Assembly (NCBI GenBank): GCA_034670405.1
Contig: JAXDDX010000062.1
Location: 1,364,001 to 1,428,000 of the forward strand
DNA: 64,000 bases
Direction: 5' to 3'
Source of the DNA: Hoplostethus atlanticus
Taxonomy: Eukaryota > Chordata > Actinopteri > Trachichthyiformes > Trachichthyidae
The translations under genes were made by a program, and so were the position numbers. Shown here piece after piece: positions 28,601 through 57,800 of this stretch (the first letter of the stretch is position 1; each line of letters opens with the position of its first letter). A model generated the notes under the pieces. The model was not told the DNA's origin. It ran no database searches and saw only the letters and a program-made list of their open reading frames with translations.

Positions 28601-30253
28601 AGCCCATTTCCAAGATACGATGGATAACTTTTCTTTAGCAGGGAGGACCAATTGAGAGCTGAGGTCTCTTTTACACTGACTCTGAAATGTAAATATTTGC
28701 AGTCCACAGGTCCACACATAGATATTACAAAGAGACAAACAATAGACCAAGACCAACAATACAAGAGACCAAGGAGAAAAACAAGTGCATCCTTGAGTAA
28801 AGCATCTTCTAAGGATGCATTTCATTCCACTTATGAGGTGCATTTAAAAAAAAAAAAAAAGCTTACCTAATTTAGTGTTCACATGTGGAATATCCAAACT
28901 GATGAACCCCTGTGATCGAGTATGGTGTCCTATCGTTCTGAATTGTAACAATGATGAAATGTAAAACCAAACCATATTTTAAATTTCAACTTCTATCCCC
29001 ACCTTTTGAATTTGAGCCCCACGTATAGTACAGATAGTAAAATTGATATTATTTACGAGATATAATACAAGCTTACGTTTGATCAAGGCATTTTGGATGA
29101 CATTTTTGATGATTGAAATTTGTCAACAGATGGCGGTGATTAACAAATGCCTGCGTCGTTAGCATAATGATGAAAAGTGCTGTTACTGTTTAAAATCATT
29201 TGTGTATAATATGAAAAAGAGAGGCCCTTATATTGAACCCTGTGGAACACCCTTAAAAACTTCCACGGAAATCTGAGTGATGACTATTAGTTATTATTGC
29301 TTTAGATCTTCCAATGAGATTGCTTTAGTGATTTAAGGCAATCAAATACCCAGTAGGCCATGGATGGATAAAATGCCAACTATGACTACAAGAGCACCAT
29401 GCACAAAAAGACTGCTTGCCAAATTGAATGATAACTTAAAACTATAGAAATCATGATACCTCACTAATGTTAAAGGGGAACTGTAACTAGGATTATAGTA
29501 TAACACAAACCCATACAAAGAGCAGATTCAGTAGTTAAGGTAGGATGCAAGGAGAGGCCAATGTTACCGGGTGTGTTTTAAGTTGTTGAGTCTACAGTTT
29601 GGGCTGGTGCTCCCGGGTTATGTGGCCTTTCACAGTATATGGGATACACAAAGGTTAGAATGAAATTTAGAATGATCAGCTGGTATAATAGGAAATGCTA
29701 TCGAGTCCCCCGCTGTTTGATGCTGTCCACAGTAAGAGAAGGGGGTCCATACCATACGTCTGTTATATATTTATAAATTAACAGTCATTTTACATCCAAA
29801 GTAATATGAGTATGGACTCAATACATAAAGCAGTCTTTGACCAAATACTATTAGTTTGCCATGTGATAAACTGACCAGCTAATGACTTGAGGAGCACCAA
29901 AATGCACAATTAGCTCAGAGGGCTGAGTTGTTCTCATGCATCACATAAGTTAGTAGGCCTACTGTTTTCAGGTGGAGATGTTTTGTAATTTTCCATGCAA
30001 AGAATATTCTGTCATCTATCTACACTGTGACGTTACAAGGCCTGATCCTATTTTAAGTTCTTCCCTCTCTCTCTGCTTCAGGGCCGAACAGAGGTTACGG
30101 ACAGCAGCAGATATGTTCCTGGAGGTGGTCCAGAAGAGAGATTTCCCAGAGTTCTTCACCACCTATTTGAACCTCGACCACACTTTTCTCAGTTCCCAGT
30201 ACAACGGGCAGATGGAGGGCCTGGCCAGAGCCATGCACAAACCCAACCTCTAA
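21564..30253 (+). CDS. Malate synthase
   Basis: Condenses acetyl-CoA with glyoxylate to malate, the second dedicated step of the glyoxylate shunt. Fourteen coding exons: 21564-21680, 22193-22411, 23311-23401, 23531-23607, 23827-23937, 24025-24084, 24633-24789, 25406-25604, 26127-26205, 26307-26399, 27279-27351, 27491-27558, 27966-28078 and 30082-30253. They total 1,629 nt (542 aa), close to the bacterial/plant A-type enzyme. Family blocks in order: [99 protein letters not shown] and [18 protein letters not shown]. These include the catalytic arginine and aspartate regions. Exons 8 and 9 appear to end in GC donors (CCAG|GCAGGA and GAAG|GCGAGC). The C-terminus is KPNL, not a classical SKL-type peroxisomal signal. 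The first coding exon starts after an acceptor, so a short upstream coding extension is possible. AATAAA follows at 30285. Confidence 0.93.
22592..22950 (+). repeat. CAAGTC-rich dispersed repeat in malate synthase intron 2
   Basis: Starts near GGCAGTGTTGTAGTTGGGTC and ends near GAGTCACGAGTCAGC, with repeated CAAGTC/GAGTC hexamers at both ends. This looks like a non-autonomous fish DNA element. Ends and target duplication not resolved. Confidence 0.5.
25639..25673 (+). repeat. ATT trinucleotide microsatellite
   Basis: About eleven ATT units in malate synthase intron 8, about 35 bases after the proposed GC donor. Confidence 0.92.
28079..30081 (+). other. Last intron of malate synthase
   Basis: Two-kilobase AT-rich intron. 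I found no second gene or recognisable element in it. Confidence 0.5.
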
Positions 30254-30284
30254 GGCCCAGGCAGATTTTCAGATCCAGCTGAAC

Positions 30285-30290
30285 AATAAA
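30285..30290 (+). terminator. Polyadenylation signal of malate synthase
   Basis: AATAAA 32 bases after the stop codon, giving a very short 3' UTR if used. Confidence 0.7.
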
Positions 30291-31515
30291 CATGGATTCT
30301 ACATAACACACCACATAGCCTCACTTACTGAATACTGAACAGGCAGCCTCTTACAGAATGGGTCCAAATATTTTCTCTCCTTCCTGTATATCTCTATGTG
30401 TCGATATCCATTTAAATAACTAGTTTCAGGAAACAAGTTTTATTCAACTGAGTTTTTATTCAAGACTCCTTGGTGTTAAATAGGAGCAGGTTTGCTGCTG
30501 TGCTGAATCCAGTAGGACTGACAAATGCTTCCTTTAAAAACACAACCAAAACCAGTAGAGGGATTGATCACGAACATTGCATCACAAAGACCAGCAAATT
30601 TGAAAAATGTGTGTGGGGGAAAGGGGGTAACTAAATTTAAACCCTAAAAATAAAAGCCCATTAATAGAAATGCTGCCATCAATATTTGTTTTTATGCAAA
30701 GTTTTTCATGGGACTTATAAGGATGAAACTGAAGAAAAAGGTGCAAAAGGACATTTGTCTGTCATACAGACCAATGCAGCACTGTGGCGTCTACACCCCC
30801 CATCATCATGTTCCTCTCCCTCCCTCCAGTTCATATTTGGACCCGCACACCCTTGTGGCTGGGGCGGGGAACTGCAGGAAGCTGCCAGCTGATTAAACCC
30901 GAGTCCCTACGCCAGTGATTCTCCCTTTTTAAAACGTGCTACCTCTTTTGTGTTTAGCGCACACCAGCTCCCATTCTGAACCACGACAATCCTCCCAACA
31001 CCACCACCATTATTACAATGGTACTGTTTGCAAACATTTGTTTTATTAATTAATTTGTCAGTTTGTAATATATAAATTACCTTTTTAAAAACGTGAGAAG
31101 CAGATGCACCTACAAGAAGGACATGGCGTGAAAACACAGGAGTTATAGAAAACCTAGACTGTGTTTACAGAAGCCGTCTTAGCCAGCCGTCGTCCCACTT
31201 TTCCCACAATCCTCTTTATCCTCCCCATACCATTTACAGAATAGTTGTGGACAGGGCTTTGCTTTGTTTTGAAAAGTAAAATGTTTATTTATTTTTTTTC
31301 TTGTGCCATCTCCTCTCTCATCTCTCTATTTTCCTTTCTTTCCTGTGGTGCTCAGTCCATCCAGATCAGTGCAATGCAGGGGGCGATTCACAGCAGCCAT
31401 AGCCAAGGGTTGGGTTGGGGTTTGGGGGTGGGCAGGAAAGTAGGTGTTGTTGGCAGAGTAAGGCGTCTGGCGGCGTGCTCGCGCCTCCTCCTCTTCCCTA
31501 TCTCCTTCTCCTTGC
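30291..31515. other. Convergent spacer and probable naa15 3' UTR
   Basis: No coding signal. A minus-strand AATAAA at about 31284-31289 would give naa15 a 3' UTR of roughly 230 bases. Confidence 0.5.
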
Positions 31516-48501
<16,986 letters not shown>

Positions 48502-49162
48502 TGTATTTGCTTGCTATGCCTCTGTAGCTTCACACATGAATAATATCCTCTTGGAGTCAAAGATCCTGGACTGTTTCTGTGTCTTCAGGCTCCTCTCTCT
48601 CACGTGTTGAAGCCGAGGCCCCCTTAAGAGCAAAATGGCCGACCAGCTTCTCCTCCGGGTCAGTCTCGCTACCGCCCTCCACTGTGTGTTTTGGTGGCAC
48701 AAGATTGTGGGACTGTCAGTTGGACGCGCTCTGTAAGTCGAACGTTAGTTGAAATTGGTGCTGTTTAGTGTCTTGGGTGTGTGCCGAAATGCAGAGTTGC
48801 TCCTAACAATTCGCAAATTGTCCTGAGGCATCAACTACAACGTGTGTTTGTTTTCCGAGAAGCAAGGCGACTTTAATTGCACGATTTTTGAATGGATATG
48901 GCGTAACTTTCTCTCCATTCAAGCGAGAACGGAATATAGCGGGGCTAGGGTGAAGACAACTTAATTCGAAACAATAGTTAAAATTCTGAAATTATTACAC
49001 TCATCTTACACTGATAAATGTCATGATATTATGTTTGCATGAATATATCACATCGATTTATCGATGATCTGTAAATCCTCTACTCTGGCCTGCTAGGAAG
49101 TGTAATCAACCGCAGCGCAACACGATCGCACATCGGGTGAGGGAGTCCGTCCTGTCGCTAAA
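48502..49162. promoter_or_regulatory. Bidirectional naa15/ndufc1 promoter region
   Basis: The start codons of two divergent housekeeping genes are 661 bp apart. The segment includes AAAATGGCCGA near 48634, similar to a YY1 initiator site, and GC-rich stretches. No TATA box stands out. Part of it (about 48670-48950) resembles repeat family C. Confidence 0.6.
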
Positions 49163-50776
49163 ATGACTTTCAACCGGTTATTATCCCATGCAGTACGCGT
49201 TAGCAAAGGTAAGTCGATGACTTGTAGGGTATTAAATACATCATCGTGATTTTGATAGGCTTGGGCTTGATGTTACCTTGATGTTAGCAACACGGTTGGT
49301 TTTGAAGTCTGACCTTAGCTTAGCATCCTGCCATAACCAGTGTAGCAGCCAGGGAGATGACAAGCCCGGTGCATGCGGTTTTCGCTCTTTCTCTCTTCGT
49401 ATTGGGCTATGATTTGATGGGAATTAAGTACACCAAGCAGCTCTTATGTCAGGAAACTGTCTTCGTTTCCACTAAAACACAATAGAGGCTGGTAGTGAGC
49501 AGTGTGAACCAATTCAAAAAGTTGGAATTTTATGGGGGAAAGGGTGAGGCTTGGTTATGCTGAAGTTATCATGAGATCCAAGATTTGTAAATGTTCTTGA
49601 GTCATGTTCCACCAGGAAAGCGAGAGAACAGCATGCTTATGGGCTGAAAACAACCAAGCCCCTTTTGTTGACATAACTTCCAGGTTCTCTATCATTACGT
49701 CACTGCAAGTAGCCACGCAGAGATGTCAGCACCATGGTCTGGGTGATTACAGACACTGCAGTCTTTTCTCTAAGACTCACTACCCATGTTGATGACTATG
49801 CTCATGATATCTTTCCGTTTGTTCAGTTGGAACCAGGTCTGCATTCACAGCCTCCAAGCCAGACACTGCTAATCCCAACTGGTTGCGAGTGGGCCTGGCA
49901 TTTGGGACGTCCGCTTTCCTCTGGGCCCTGGTAAACACACATCACCTCACACTGAGCTTTCTGATCACATGCAATCTTAAAAAGAAATGCGATCAATCAC
50001 TATCATCAGTTATCTTGAGATCCTGTTTATTTCATGTTATTACTTATGGGCTAATGCACTACTTTTCCCTTCTATGGCTGCAGTAATACTTTATGGTGTA
50101 AGATTGAATGTACAATCGATAATGAGTCCAGCTGCAGGGTTTGCCCTAGCTCTGATGTGTAGCGTCACAACAAACTGCATTCAAAAATCAGTCTGTTTTA
50201 TGGTCGCCTAGCTGAATGGCAAACCTACACACCTCTTAGAGCAAGACGTAAACCCTTTGTACGAGTCACAAGGGCCCACCAAGTGGCATTCCAATAAAAT
50301 AAAAATTGTGGTTAACTTTAAAGTGCAGCTTGGCGGCTCAGCACTATATGCCAACTTTGCGTGTTTTTTGAAAAGCAAGGCCACATTAAATGCCAGATTT
50401 TTTAATGGAGTTTGGCGAGAACTTCTCTTCAAATAAGAGAGAACAGCAATGTAGCTGAGGCAGCTGGAGCCCAGGAGATAGTAGATGGCAGCTCCAATGC
50501 TAACCCCTTTTCCAGCACAATAAAATGTTTTAAATTAAATTCCAAAAAAACCTGGAGATACCCTGAAGACAAATGCATGTACATTTGTTATAGGCCTACG
50601 AGGCAGATAAAGCGTTTCTGATACTGGAATGCAGTTTGAGTGTGAGGAATGTGCTTGTTCTGATGTAACAAGTGGGTATATTTGAATGACTTGTCTCTTC
50701 CTTCTTCCATCTGTAGCTCTTGAAGCAGCACAGCACAGATGTACATGAGTACAACGTGAGGAATGGACTGGAATAA
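49163..50776 (+). CDS. ndufc1: NADH dehydrogenase (complex I) subunit C1
   Basis: Small single-pass accessory subunit of mitochondrial complex I. Three exons: 49163-49208, 49827-49930 and 50717-50776, together 210 nt (69 aa). The N-terminus MTFNRLLSHAVRVSK is basic and hydrophobic, fitting a mitochondrial import signal. PNWLRVGLAFGTSAFLWALL covers the membrane anchor, and KQHSTDVHEYNVRNGLE is the diagnostic C-terminus. The acceptor at 49826 (GTTTGTTCAG), not the AG at 49840, keeps the frame. A further donor just after the stop (CACACTG|GTACG near 50788) and an acceptor near 50972 suggest an intron in the 3' UTR. It is head to head with naa15, as in human. Confidence 0.92.
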
Positions 50777-51100
50777 ACCGCCACACTGGTACGTTGGTGT
50801 CCCATAGAGTTAGATGACTGAAAATAAACTTGGAGTGTCTTAAGTTTTGTCATCAGAAAGATAGTTTGTTATAATAGTATTATAGTATTTGATCATTTAG
50901 TGTGAAGACATACAAGCTATGAGTGGAAAAACAAATAAAATATTATGCTGTTTTTCATTCCTTGTCCTGTGCAGGAGGTCGTCAGTCCCTCTTGGGAGGT
51001 GAACCCTGCCTGTAGGACGCACCTGTTTCTCCTCTTGCTTCTATTTTCAACATTTCCCAATCTGACACTGAGTTATGTGTACTAATGTGTAGTTATGTGT

Positions 51101-51106
51101 AATAAA
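51101..51106 (+). terminator. Polyadenylation signal of ndufc1
   Basis: AATAAA at the end of the inferred 3' UTR exon. Confidence 0.6.
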
Positions 51107-51109
51107 GAT

Positions 51110-52437
51110 GCTATCATATATCATTCGAAATGAGCATGAGTCATGATCATTTCATTCACATAAATTCTTGTAAGTTCTTGTGGCTTTGGTGAAAAAATGA
51201 TACTCCCAGAAGTAGATCATTTGTGCTCTTAAAAATGATCCTCGTTCTACATGTGTCACAAATTATATCTAAATTTCCCAGGATACATTTTACGACCAAG
51301 GTCGTAAGGGAGGGGGAGTAAAAATAATGATATCTCGCTATTACCTTCATTTTCACTTTGATTCCCGGTCGGAATTTACAGAATGGTATTCCTGAGTATT
51401 TTTGGTTTGTACTGAAACCAATGTATGTAATTTGTGACAACAAACTTTTAAGGATAGTATTTTGTACTTAAAATATACCGTTATAGTTTTTGACAATTGA
51501 TAATCCTTAAATGGTAACTTAACCGTGGTCCTTTTATGTGCTGAGAAGGCTAAATCTCTTGACCCATGAAACCCATTTGAACATTCATTTTAACATCACA
51601 CTTGAGTCAAGTCAAAGATGACTGAAAACTTTCTTTATCTTTAAGTCTTTCATCTTGCAAAAGTGATTTTAAATTTTTATTAAAATACATTAAAACACAA
51701 ATACAACCTGGTTTTGGGTGATGCATGTACTGGATATACTAGCCGATGCATGTAACTGCACTTGTAGCAGCACTTTCTGTTACCACTGGGATCATCATTT
51801 GTTTCTCCTGTATTAGAAGTAAGCTACTATTGCTCAGTCAAGGGGGGAGGGGAGTATGCAGCCAACTGGTTTATTCATGACTCTATGACAGGGTATCAAA
51901 GGTTCATAGAAACAGATTAACCTTGTTTTAAGGAGAGATAGAGACTATGTCCATTTGACGTACTGTCAGTCCTCAACAGATCTAGCAGCACAGCATAATG
52001 AGCTAACCACATTTCACCAGGAAAACTGGTCAAAGCCCCCTAAACTGCATTTATTTGCTCCTTAGTTTATGCATATAGTTGTAGCGATTATTAGGATTAG
52101 TCTGATACATCAGTTTGCTAATATATGGGGCCTCTCTTGGCCTTTTGGGGTGGTAGCAGGTCAAACTCCCTTTTGGCCAGCTGTTGATAACCACGGTCTC
52201 AAAACTACAATCCGGGATTTGTGCTCAAGTGCACTCTCTCGCAGCAGTGCTGGAGGAATTACAACAATATATGCCTCAGAATGTAAATAGTTTGTTTTTA
52301 TCAACAGCTAACCTTGCTGGCTAGCTAGCATGCTGATGTTAACTAAGAATGTAGAGTTTTTCTGTGGTCTCTGTTTGACCGATGCTGGGCCAATATTGAT
52401 CCGGCACCACACACATTTCTTTTCCATGCGCTGCTTC
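51110..52437. other. Intergenic, no gene seen
   Basis: AT-rich sequence between the end of ndufc1 and the first downstream MITE. No splice-supported coding or recognisable element. Confidence 0.45.
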
Positions 52438-52438
52438 T

Positions 52439-52803
52439 TAGGCTACGTCCACACTAAGCCGTGTAAATTTGAAAACGCTTATTTATTTCTCCGTTTTGGC
52501 CTCCCGTCCACACTACGCCAGCGTTTTCGACCTCCAAAAACGGAGCTTTCTGAAAACGCTCTCCCAAGTGGATCAATTTGAAAACGCCGGCCCCCCCTTG
52601 TAGTGTGGACAGCAAAATTGAAAACAATGACGTTTGACTGTCATTTGATCCAGGTGTAAGACGCCGGCCCGAGTGATCTGCACATGCCCATGGAAGAAAG
52701 TATGCGTTTTTGGTGGTTTAGTGTGGACGGTGAGCTTTTCGAAAACGCTAAACACGAAAACGCTGTTTTCAAATTTGAACTGCTTAGTGTGGACGTAGCC
52801 TTA
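52439..52803. mobile_element. hAT-like MITE with AGGCTACGTCCACACTAAGC ends
   Basis: The left end AGGCTACGTCCACACTAAGC is mirrored by GCTTAGTGTGGACGTAGCCT at the right. Internal GAAAACGC/GCGTTTTC motifs occur in both orientations. No transposase frame; no clear target duplication. Confidence 0.82.
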
Positions 52804-53221
52804 GCTATAGGTGGAGGATCAGCAGATGTAGAGTCTGACAGGTGCCCAGGTTAGACATCATTACCGCTAACGTTATCTTTGTATACGTTATCTTTTCAGT
52901 TGTCAAATTCAATTTATTTGTCCCCAGTCTAGCTCCAATCTTTGTCACCATAGACGCCCTGCCCCCTCAAACACAGTGTTTTCAAAACAAGCACAGAAAG
53001 TGGGGTGCTGCATTAGTGGTGGATTGTCCATTGACAAAGAGCTAGCTACATTATTGCTACACTAGCAAGTAAAGTTTTCATGCCATTACTATGCTAATTA
53101 GCACCAGCATGCTAGCTAGCCAGCAAGGTTACATTCTGTAATTCCTCCTGCACAGCCACAAGAGGGTGAACTCAAGCATAAATCATGGATTGTAGCTTTA
53201 AACAGTGGTGTCAATGAGAAT

Positions 53222-53251
53222 CTATCTGTCCGTCTGTCCGTCCGTCCGTCC

Positions 53252-53316
<65 letters not shown>
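53222..53316 (+). repeat. Tetranucleotide microsatellite (GTCC then ATCT)
   Basis: A few GTCC/GTCT units followed by about twenty ATCT units. Confidence 0.95.
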
Positions 53317-53556
53317 CCTGTTCTTTCTAACCTCTCCATAAGCCTACAACCACTCGGGCTATGTTGAAAATAATGTCTTCTAAAATTATTAATTTTGTGT
53401 CTGTACAAAGCCAACATTTTGTCCATGTGTTGTGTTTGACCTTTCCTCTGTGGTGACGTGTGCCATGAAAGGTGAGGGGAGGCAAAAATAGGAATGTATG
53501 GAGGGTGATTAATGCCACAGAAGAGGAGACACAACAATGCTGCCATTATTTTAAAC

Positions 53557-53691
53557 CAGTGGTCTTCAACCCTGGTCCTCGGGACCCACAGCCCTGCTGG
53601 TTTTCCTTCCTACCAGGTAGCCCCTGATGAGACAGCTGGAATGAAAACCAGCAGGGCTGTGGGCCCTGAGGACCAGGGTTGAAGACCACTG
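53557..53691. mobile_element. 135 bp palindromic hAT-type MITE
   Basis: It begins CAGTGGTCTTCAACCCTGG and ends in the exact inverse. Most of the element folds back (CCCACAGCCCTGCTGGTTTT against its complement). It is flanked by perfect 8 bp duplications TTTTAAAC at 53549-53556 and 53692-53699. Confidence 0.93.
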
Positions 53692-53756
53692 TTTTAAACG
53701 TTTACTTGGATTTGGGGTGGCGTAGTGCTGTGGCTCAAATTGGTGTAAAGTAAATG

Positions 53757-53815
53757 CACTATTGTAAGTCACTTTGGATAAAAGCGTCTGCTAAATGACT
53801 GTAATGTAATATAAT
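53757..53815 (+). repeat. Fish SINE/LINE 3' tail
   Basis: GTAAGTCACTTTGGATAAAA and GCGTCTGCTAAATGACTGTAA, the common fish retroposon tail. It is the opposite orientation of the copy at 13576. Confidence 0.8.
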
Positions 53816-54457
53816 GTGGGTATGGCAAGGTGTGGCACTCCCCATACTTTAGCCCAGTAGTCTCAAATCATGGAGGTCTGCAGGTTCCAACCAAAAAATT
53901 TGGTTACCACCCAACCCTGTGTTGCACTCTTCTTTACTTTACACCTTGCGTAAAGAAGTCCAGATTTGATCTTGTAGTTTTTATCATTATAATGGAGAGC
54001 AAAGATTAGCCAACAATCACAAGAGATCTATTTGGAAACCATAGCTAAGAAAAACACATCAGAGGAGCATTCTGTTGATAGCATAACATGACCTATGTCT
54101 ATACCTAATTTATCATATTGACCAAATAATAATATCTTGTCAGTCATCGGTCATGGCTCCACTTGTCCAGAAATGTAGTCTATATATAAGCAGGTTTGGA
54201 TGTTTTGGTGGCAAATGATACAAGGACATAGCTTAGAGTTTAGTGAATTGACAGCACTACGTTTTTGAATGTGCCTGTGTCTAGCGTCGGGGGAAATGTT
54301 TTGTTGGTGGAACGTACATGGCTAACAAGTCACTCTACGCTTATTTGTTTGTTTTTTAATTTTCAACCGAATTAATTGCACAGGCCTGCCCTTATTGCAA
54401 GATCCAAATATTCTTCAAGGTTTTCCATTGTTGTGTTTTAAAAGAAACACAAAGGAA

Positions 54458-54530
54458 GTGGAAAAGGAGGGGAATCCCAGAAGGGATGAGGAGACTATGC
54501 CAATTGCCCGCTTCCTCTAGGTCAGATTAG
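54458..54530 (+). repeat. Dispersed repeat family B, copy 2
   Basis: Same order of blocks as 41515-41605, including GAGGGGAATCCCAGAAG and AATTGCCCGCTTCCTC. Confidence 0.75.
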
Positions 54531-54540
54531 CTTCTCTTTG

Positions 54541-54690
54541 GCATTAATCCCCCCTCAGAAAATCCTCCTCCTGCTTCGCTATGTCTTTAATCACCCCTCA
54601 AAAAACTCCTTCTGCTTCTCTGTGGCATTAATCACCCCTCAGAAAAAAATCCTCCTCCTGCTATCTTTGTGGCATTAATCACCCCCCAAA
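54541..54690 (+). repeat. Short tandem repeat of about 40-45 bp units
   Basis: Four imperfect units built around GGCATTAATCACCCCTCAGA and AATCCTCCTCCTGCT. It lies about 160 bp before the mgarp start codon. Confidence 0.75.
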
Positions 54691-54848
54691 TACATGGCAA
54701 CGCACAGCACATCATCTTGCGCAACGGAGGGCAGGGCTTTGCTTGTCTTCACACACGGTACAGCACAGCACAGCACACGGCCGACCGGTCATTCATTCTG
54801 CCTTTGCTGAAGGTGCAACATTCATCCTGTAGCCAACGTATAGCAGCG

Positions 54849-57800
54849 ATGTTTTCCTGCAGAGCGGCCTGGCAAAGATGTGGGCCTTTGGCACGGAGAG
54901 CAGCCTACAGGATACCTAGGGATGGTGAGTTTCACCATATGCAAGCCAAAAAATCGTGAGTTTGTAACTTTTTTTTGTGCTGGAATTTGGTGTCATCTCA
55001 CTGCTGTTCGCTTGTGATGTGTGGCGCCCGGTGCGCAGTAAGACTAGTACATTTTGTCCCCATGTGGTAGCTGCATCCCCACACTGGAAGGTGGCACCGG
55101 CTGCTGTACACCAGGGGACGTGAAGGTCAACTTGACTTTTTTGGGGGGTTAACGATACAATAAATGGCCTTTGTGTTGCATTCCGTCCCTGTTAGTGGCA
55201 GTGTGTGGCTTACGACACAGTGTATTTGTTTCTCCTCCTATAGAAAAGAGGCTGGGACATTTTGTAACGACACCACAATCTTCTGCCAGAGTATTAAGCA
55301 GAGCAACAGACTGTGGGCTCAAAACTATAATCCTCTGCAGTGGTTTTGATCGGGTCGTGCTGTACGGGCATTTGCCAGCTTGGTACTATACTAAATAAAA
55401 AAACAATGTTGTCTTACGCGTTGTGAACCCGTGTAACTTAGACCAAACCATTTTCATTACACTACGAGAACGGGACGATTATTACCTCCTGCGCTAACCG
55501 CGTTGTCTGTCTTTGTCAGGGTTTGTGTATTAAATGTGTGACCTTCACTAGACCAGGGGCAGCGTGGAAACATGGTGGCCGTCGTTAGTCACGTGGTGTG
55601 ATGGGTGGTCTAAACGTAAAGAGTGCACCATAGGCACGCGACACACCTCCTGTAGCTAGCTGTTCGTGAGCTTGCGCCACGAGCCGGTCGGCGGCTGTCA
55701 GCTTCTCCCAATGTTAATAAGGTTACATAACCATGGATGGTAAAATAGAAACACTATTGCGACTTTAACGTGAGCAGCTGGTGAAGAACAAGCGGCCCCC
55801 CCCCTGTTATCTCACTCCAGCCACACCTTTTTTGATTTTGTTTTGATATCCTTGCCCCAGTCTTGCAGGTTTTCATTCCAACTGAACACTACAGCAGTTC
55901 ATTTCACTAATTAACACACCTTAAGCCAGAAAGGAGGAAGTGTAATGAGTTAAATGAGCTACTGTAGTGTTTGGTTAGATTGAAAGCCTGCAGACTTGTA
56001 CTCTGAAAACATGCTAGAATCCTAACCAACTAATGCATTGCATGACATGCTAAACACATTTCATAGGTTTAAATACATATCAAACATGTTTATTGAGGCA
56101 GCTCAGATCGGTCTGTTTTTTTTCTTCTTTCTATTAATCTGTAAATCCCTCTCACTACCAGATAATCTTGCACATTGGGAGCTTCCCAGTACAACTACTG
56201 TCGGCCACTAAGCGTCTCCACTGGAGCGATTGGGGGTGAAGTGCGTTGCTCAAGGCCACCTTGACAGTAGCTGTTGATTTGGGGGAGAGCGTTTCCCCAC
56301 ATATTATTATTTTTTTTCTTCTTCCCCAGCCGGTGATTCAAAGCGGTGACCTCAGGCCTGCTTCTGTAACCTGTAGGCCGCCGCTGCTCCATGCTGGTTT
56401 AAGCTTCTACTGTCTCTTGACAAATGCCCCAGACCTAGATAAACGTGCTAACATGACTTTGTCCTGCTGCCAAGCACTACTGGGGGCCTCTTCTGTATAG
56501 CCCATCCATGATGAGATGGATATGCCAGGCCCTGGACTCAGGATTTCCTACTCTTGTCCACCAGTGGTCCCACTTAACCAGAGGAGGGTATCATGGCCTA
56601 ATCCTGTGACTTCCTGACCTGTGTCCCCTCTGCTAGTCATGATTTTCACCACCTCTTACGCAGGACTTGAGCTGATTAGCCAGTATAAATAACAGGGTGG
56701 TAGGGCGTTGTGTTAGAGGGCTGTACACTGGATTTGTTTTTCCTCCTGTATCCAAGAACCTTAATTTAAGAAAGTAGGCTGTCAGGTTTTCTGCCCAATT
56801 AAGGATTGTCGATAAGAAAGGAGTTGTGGCGAGGTTTGTAGTGTAGGAAATAAATTATTTTGTGTCTTCCAGGTGTTTTTTTTTTTTTTTTTTTTGCCAT
56901 CCTTTTTACTTTTAATGTTTAACCCCAAACATTTTCTGGGTGTTTTTTTTTTTTCCTCTTCCTCCTCTCCTTTCACCATTTACTCACTGTGGGCTAATTG
57001 TTCACTGCAGTGTATATAAGTCCTGCATCCCCATGGAAGCAGCTCAAGCATGGCTAAAAGACATGACACTCAAATTCAACTCAAACTATAAATCATAAAG
57101 AAAGGGGGGGAAAAAGATCCCACCCCGGTTCAGAGGGTTAATGTTTCAAAACAGATTTTTGCTTTAAGCAGTAGTATGCTGTTTGTTGAACTAAAGCTTG
57201 ATCCTTGGCTGTACACTATGTTCTCTGCCATAGGAAGTAGAGGCATATAAGCCCCTCTATGGAGGAATTTCAGTTGTTTGCTTTGACAGTCAGACCTCTC
57301 TACCTAACAGTCTGAAGTGGATTGTGCTGAACTACACTTGATGTTCAGTGTAGAAGTGCAGTTCTTTGACTTTGTCTGAGAGTGAAAGCTGATGTCATCG
57401 TATTGGCTAGAAGACTTGATTCTGGGCCAAATCTTGCCGTAGTAAACGCAAAGCATGCTTGGCTGCAGTTCTGGGGATGTGCTAGACTGCTTCAATGTTC
57501 AGCAGAGAAGAAAATGCCATGTCATAAGATTTGCTTAGTCGGAGTCTAAGATGTATATTTAACCATGGGCAATACCTTCAGATAATTCAAATTTTATGGC
57601 ACCAATAAAAATCAGAAGTTTAGTTTTGCGCAGCAGCAAGAAATTGGCATAACCTGACTGTAACCTGACACCTCCTGCCTATGAAGTTTTTAAAACGATA
57701 GCCATCATAGGCCAAGATGGCTGAAGCAGGCCTTTTCTTTCCAAGGGTGGAGAGGTAGAGTACGTCAGTTCGTAGGCATCAAGTGCTGACAGGCATATTT

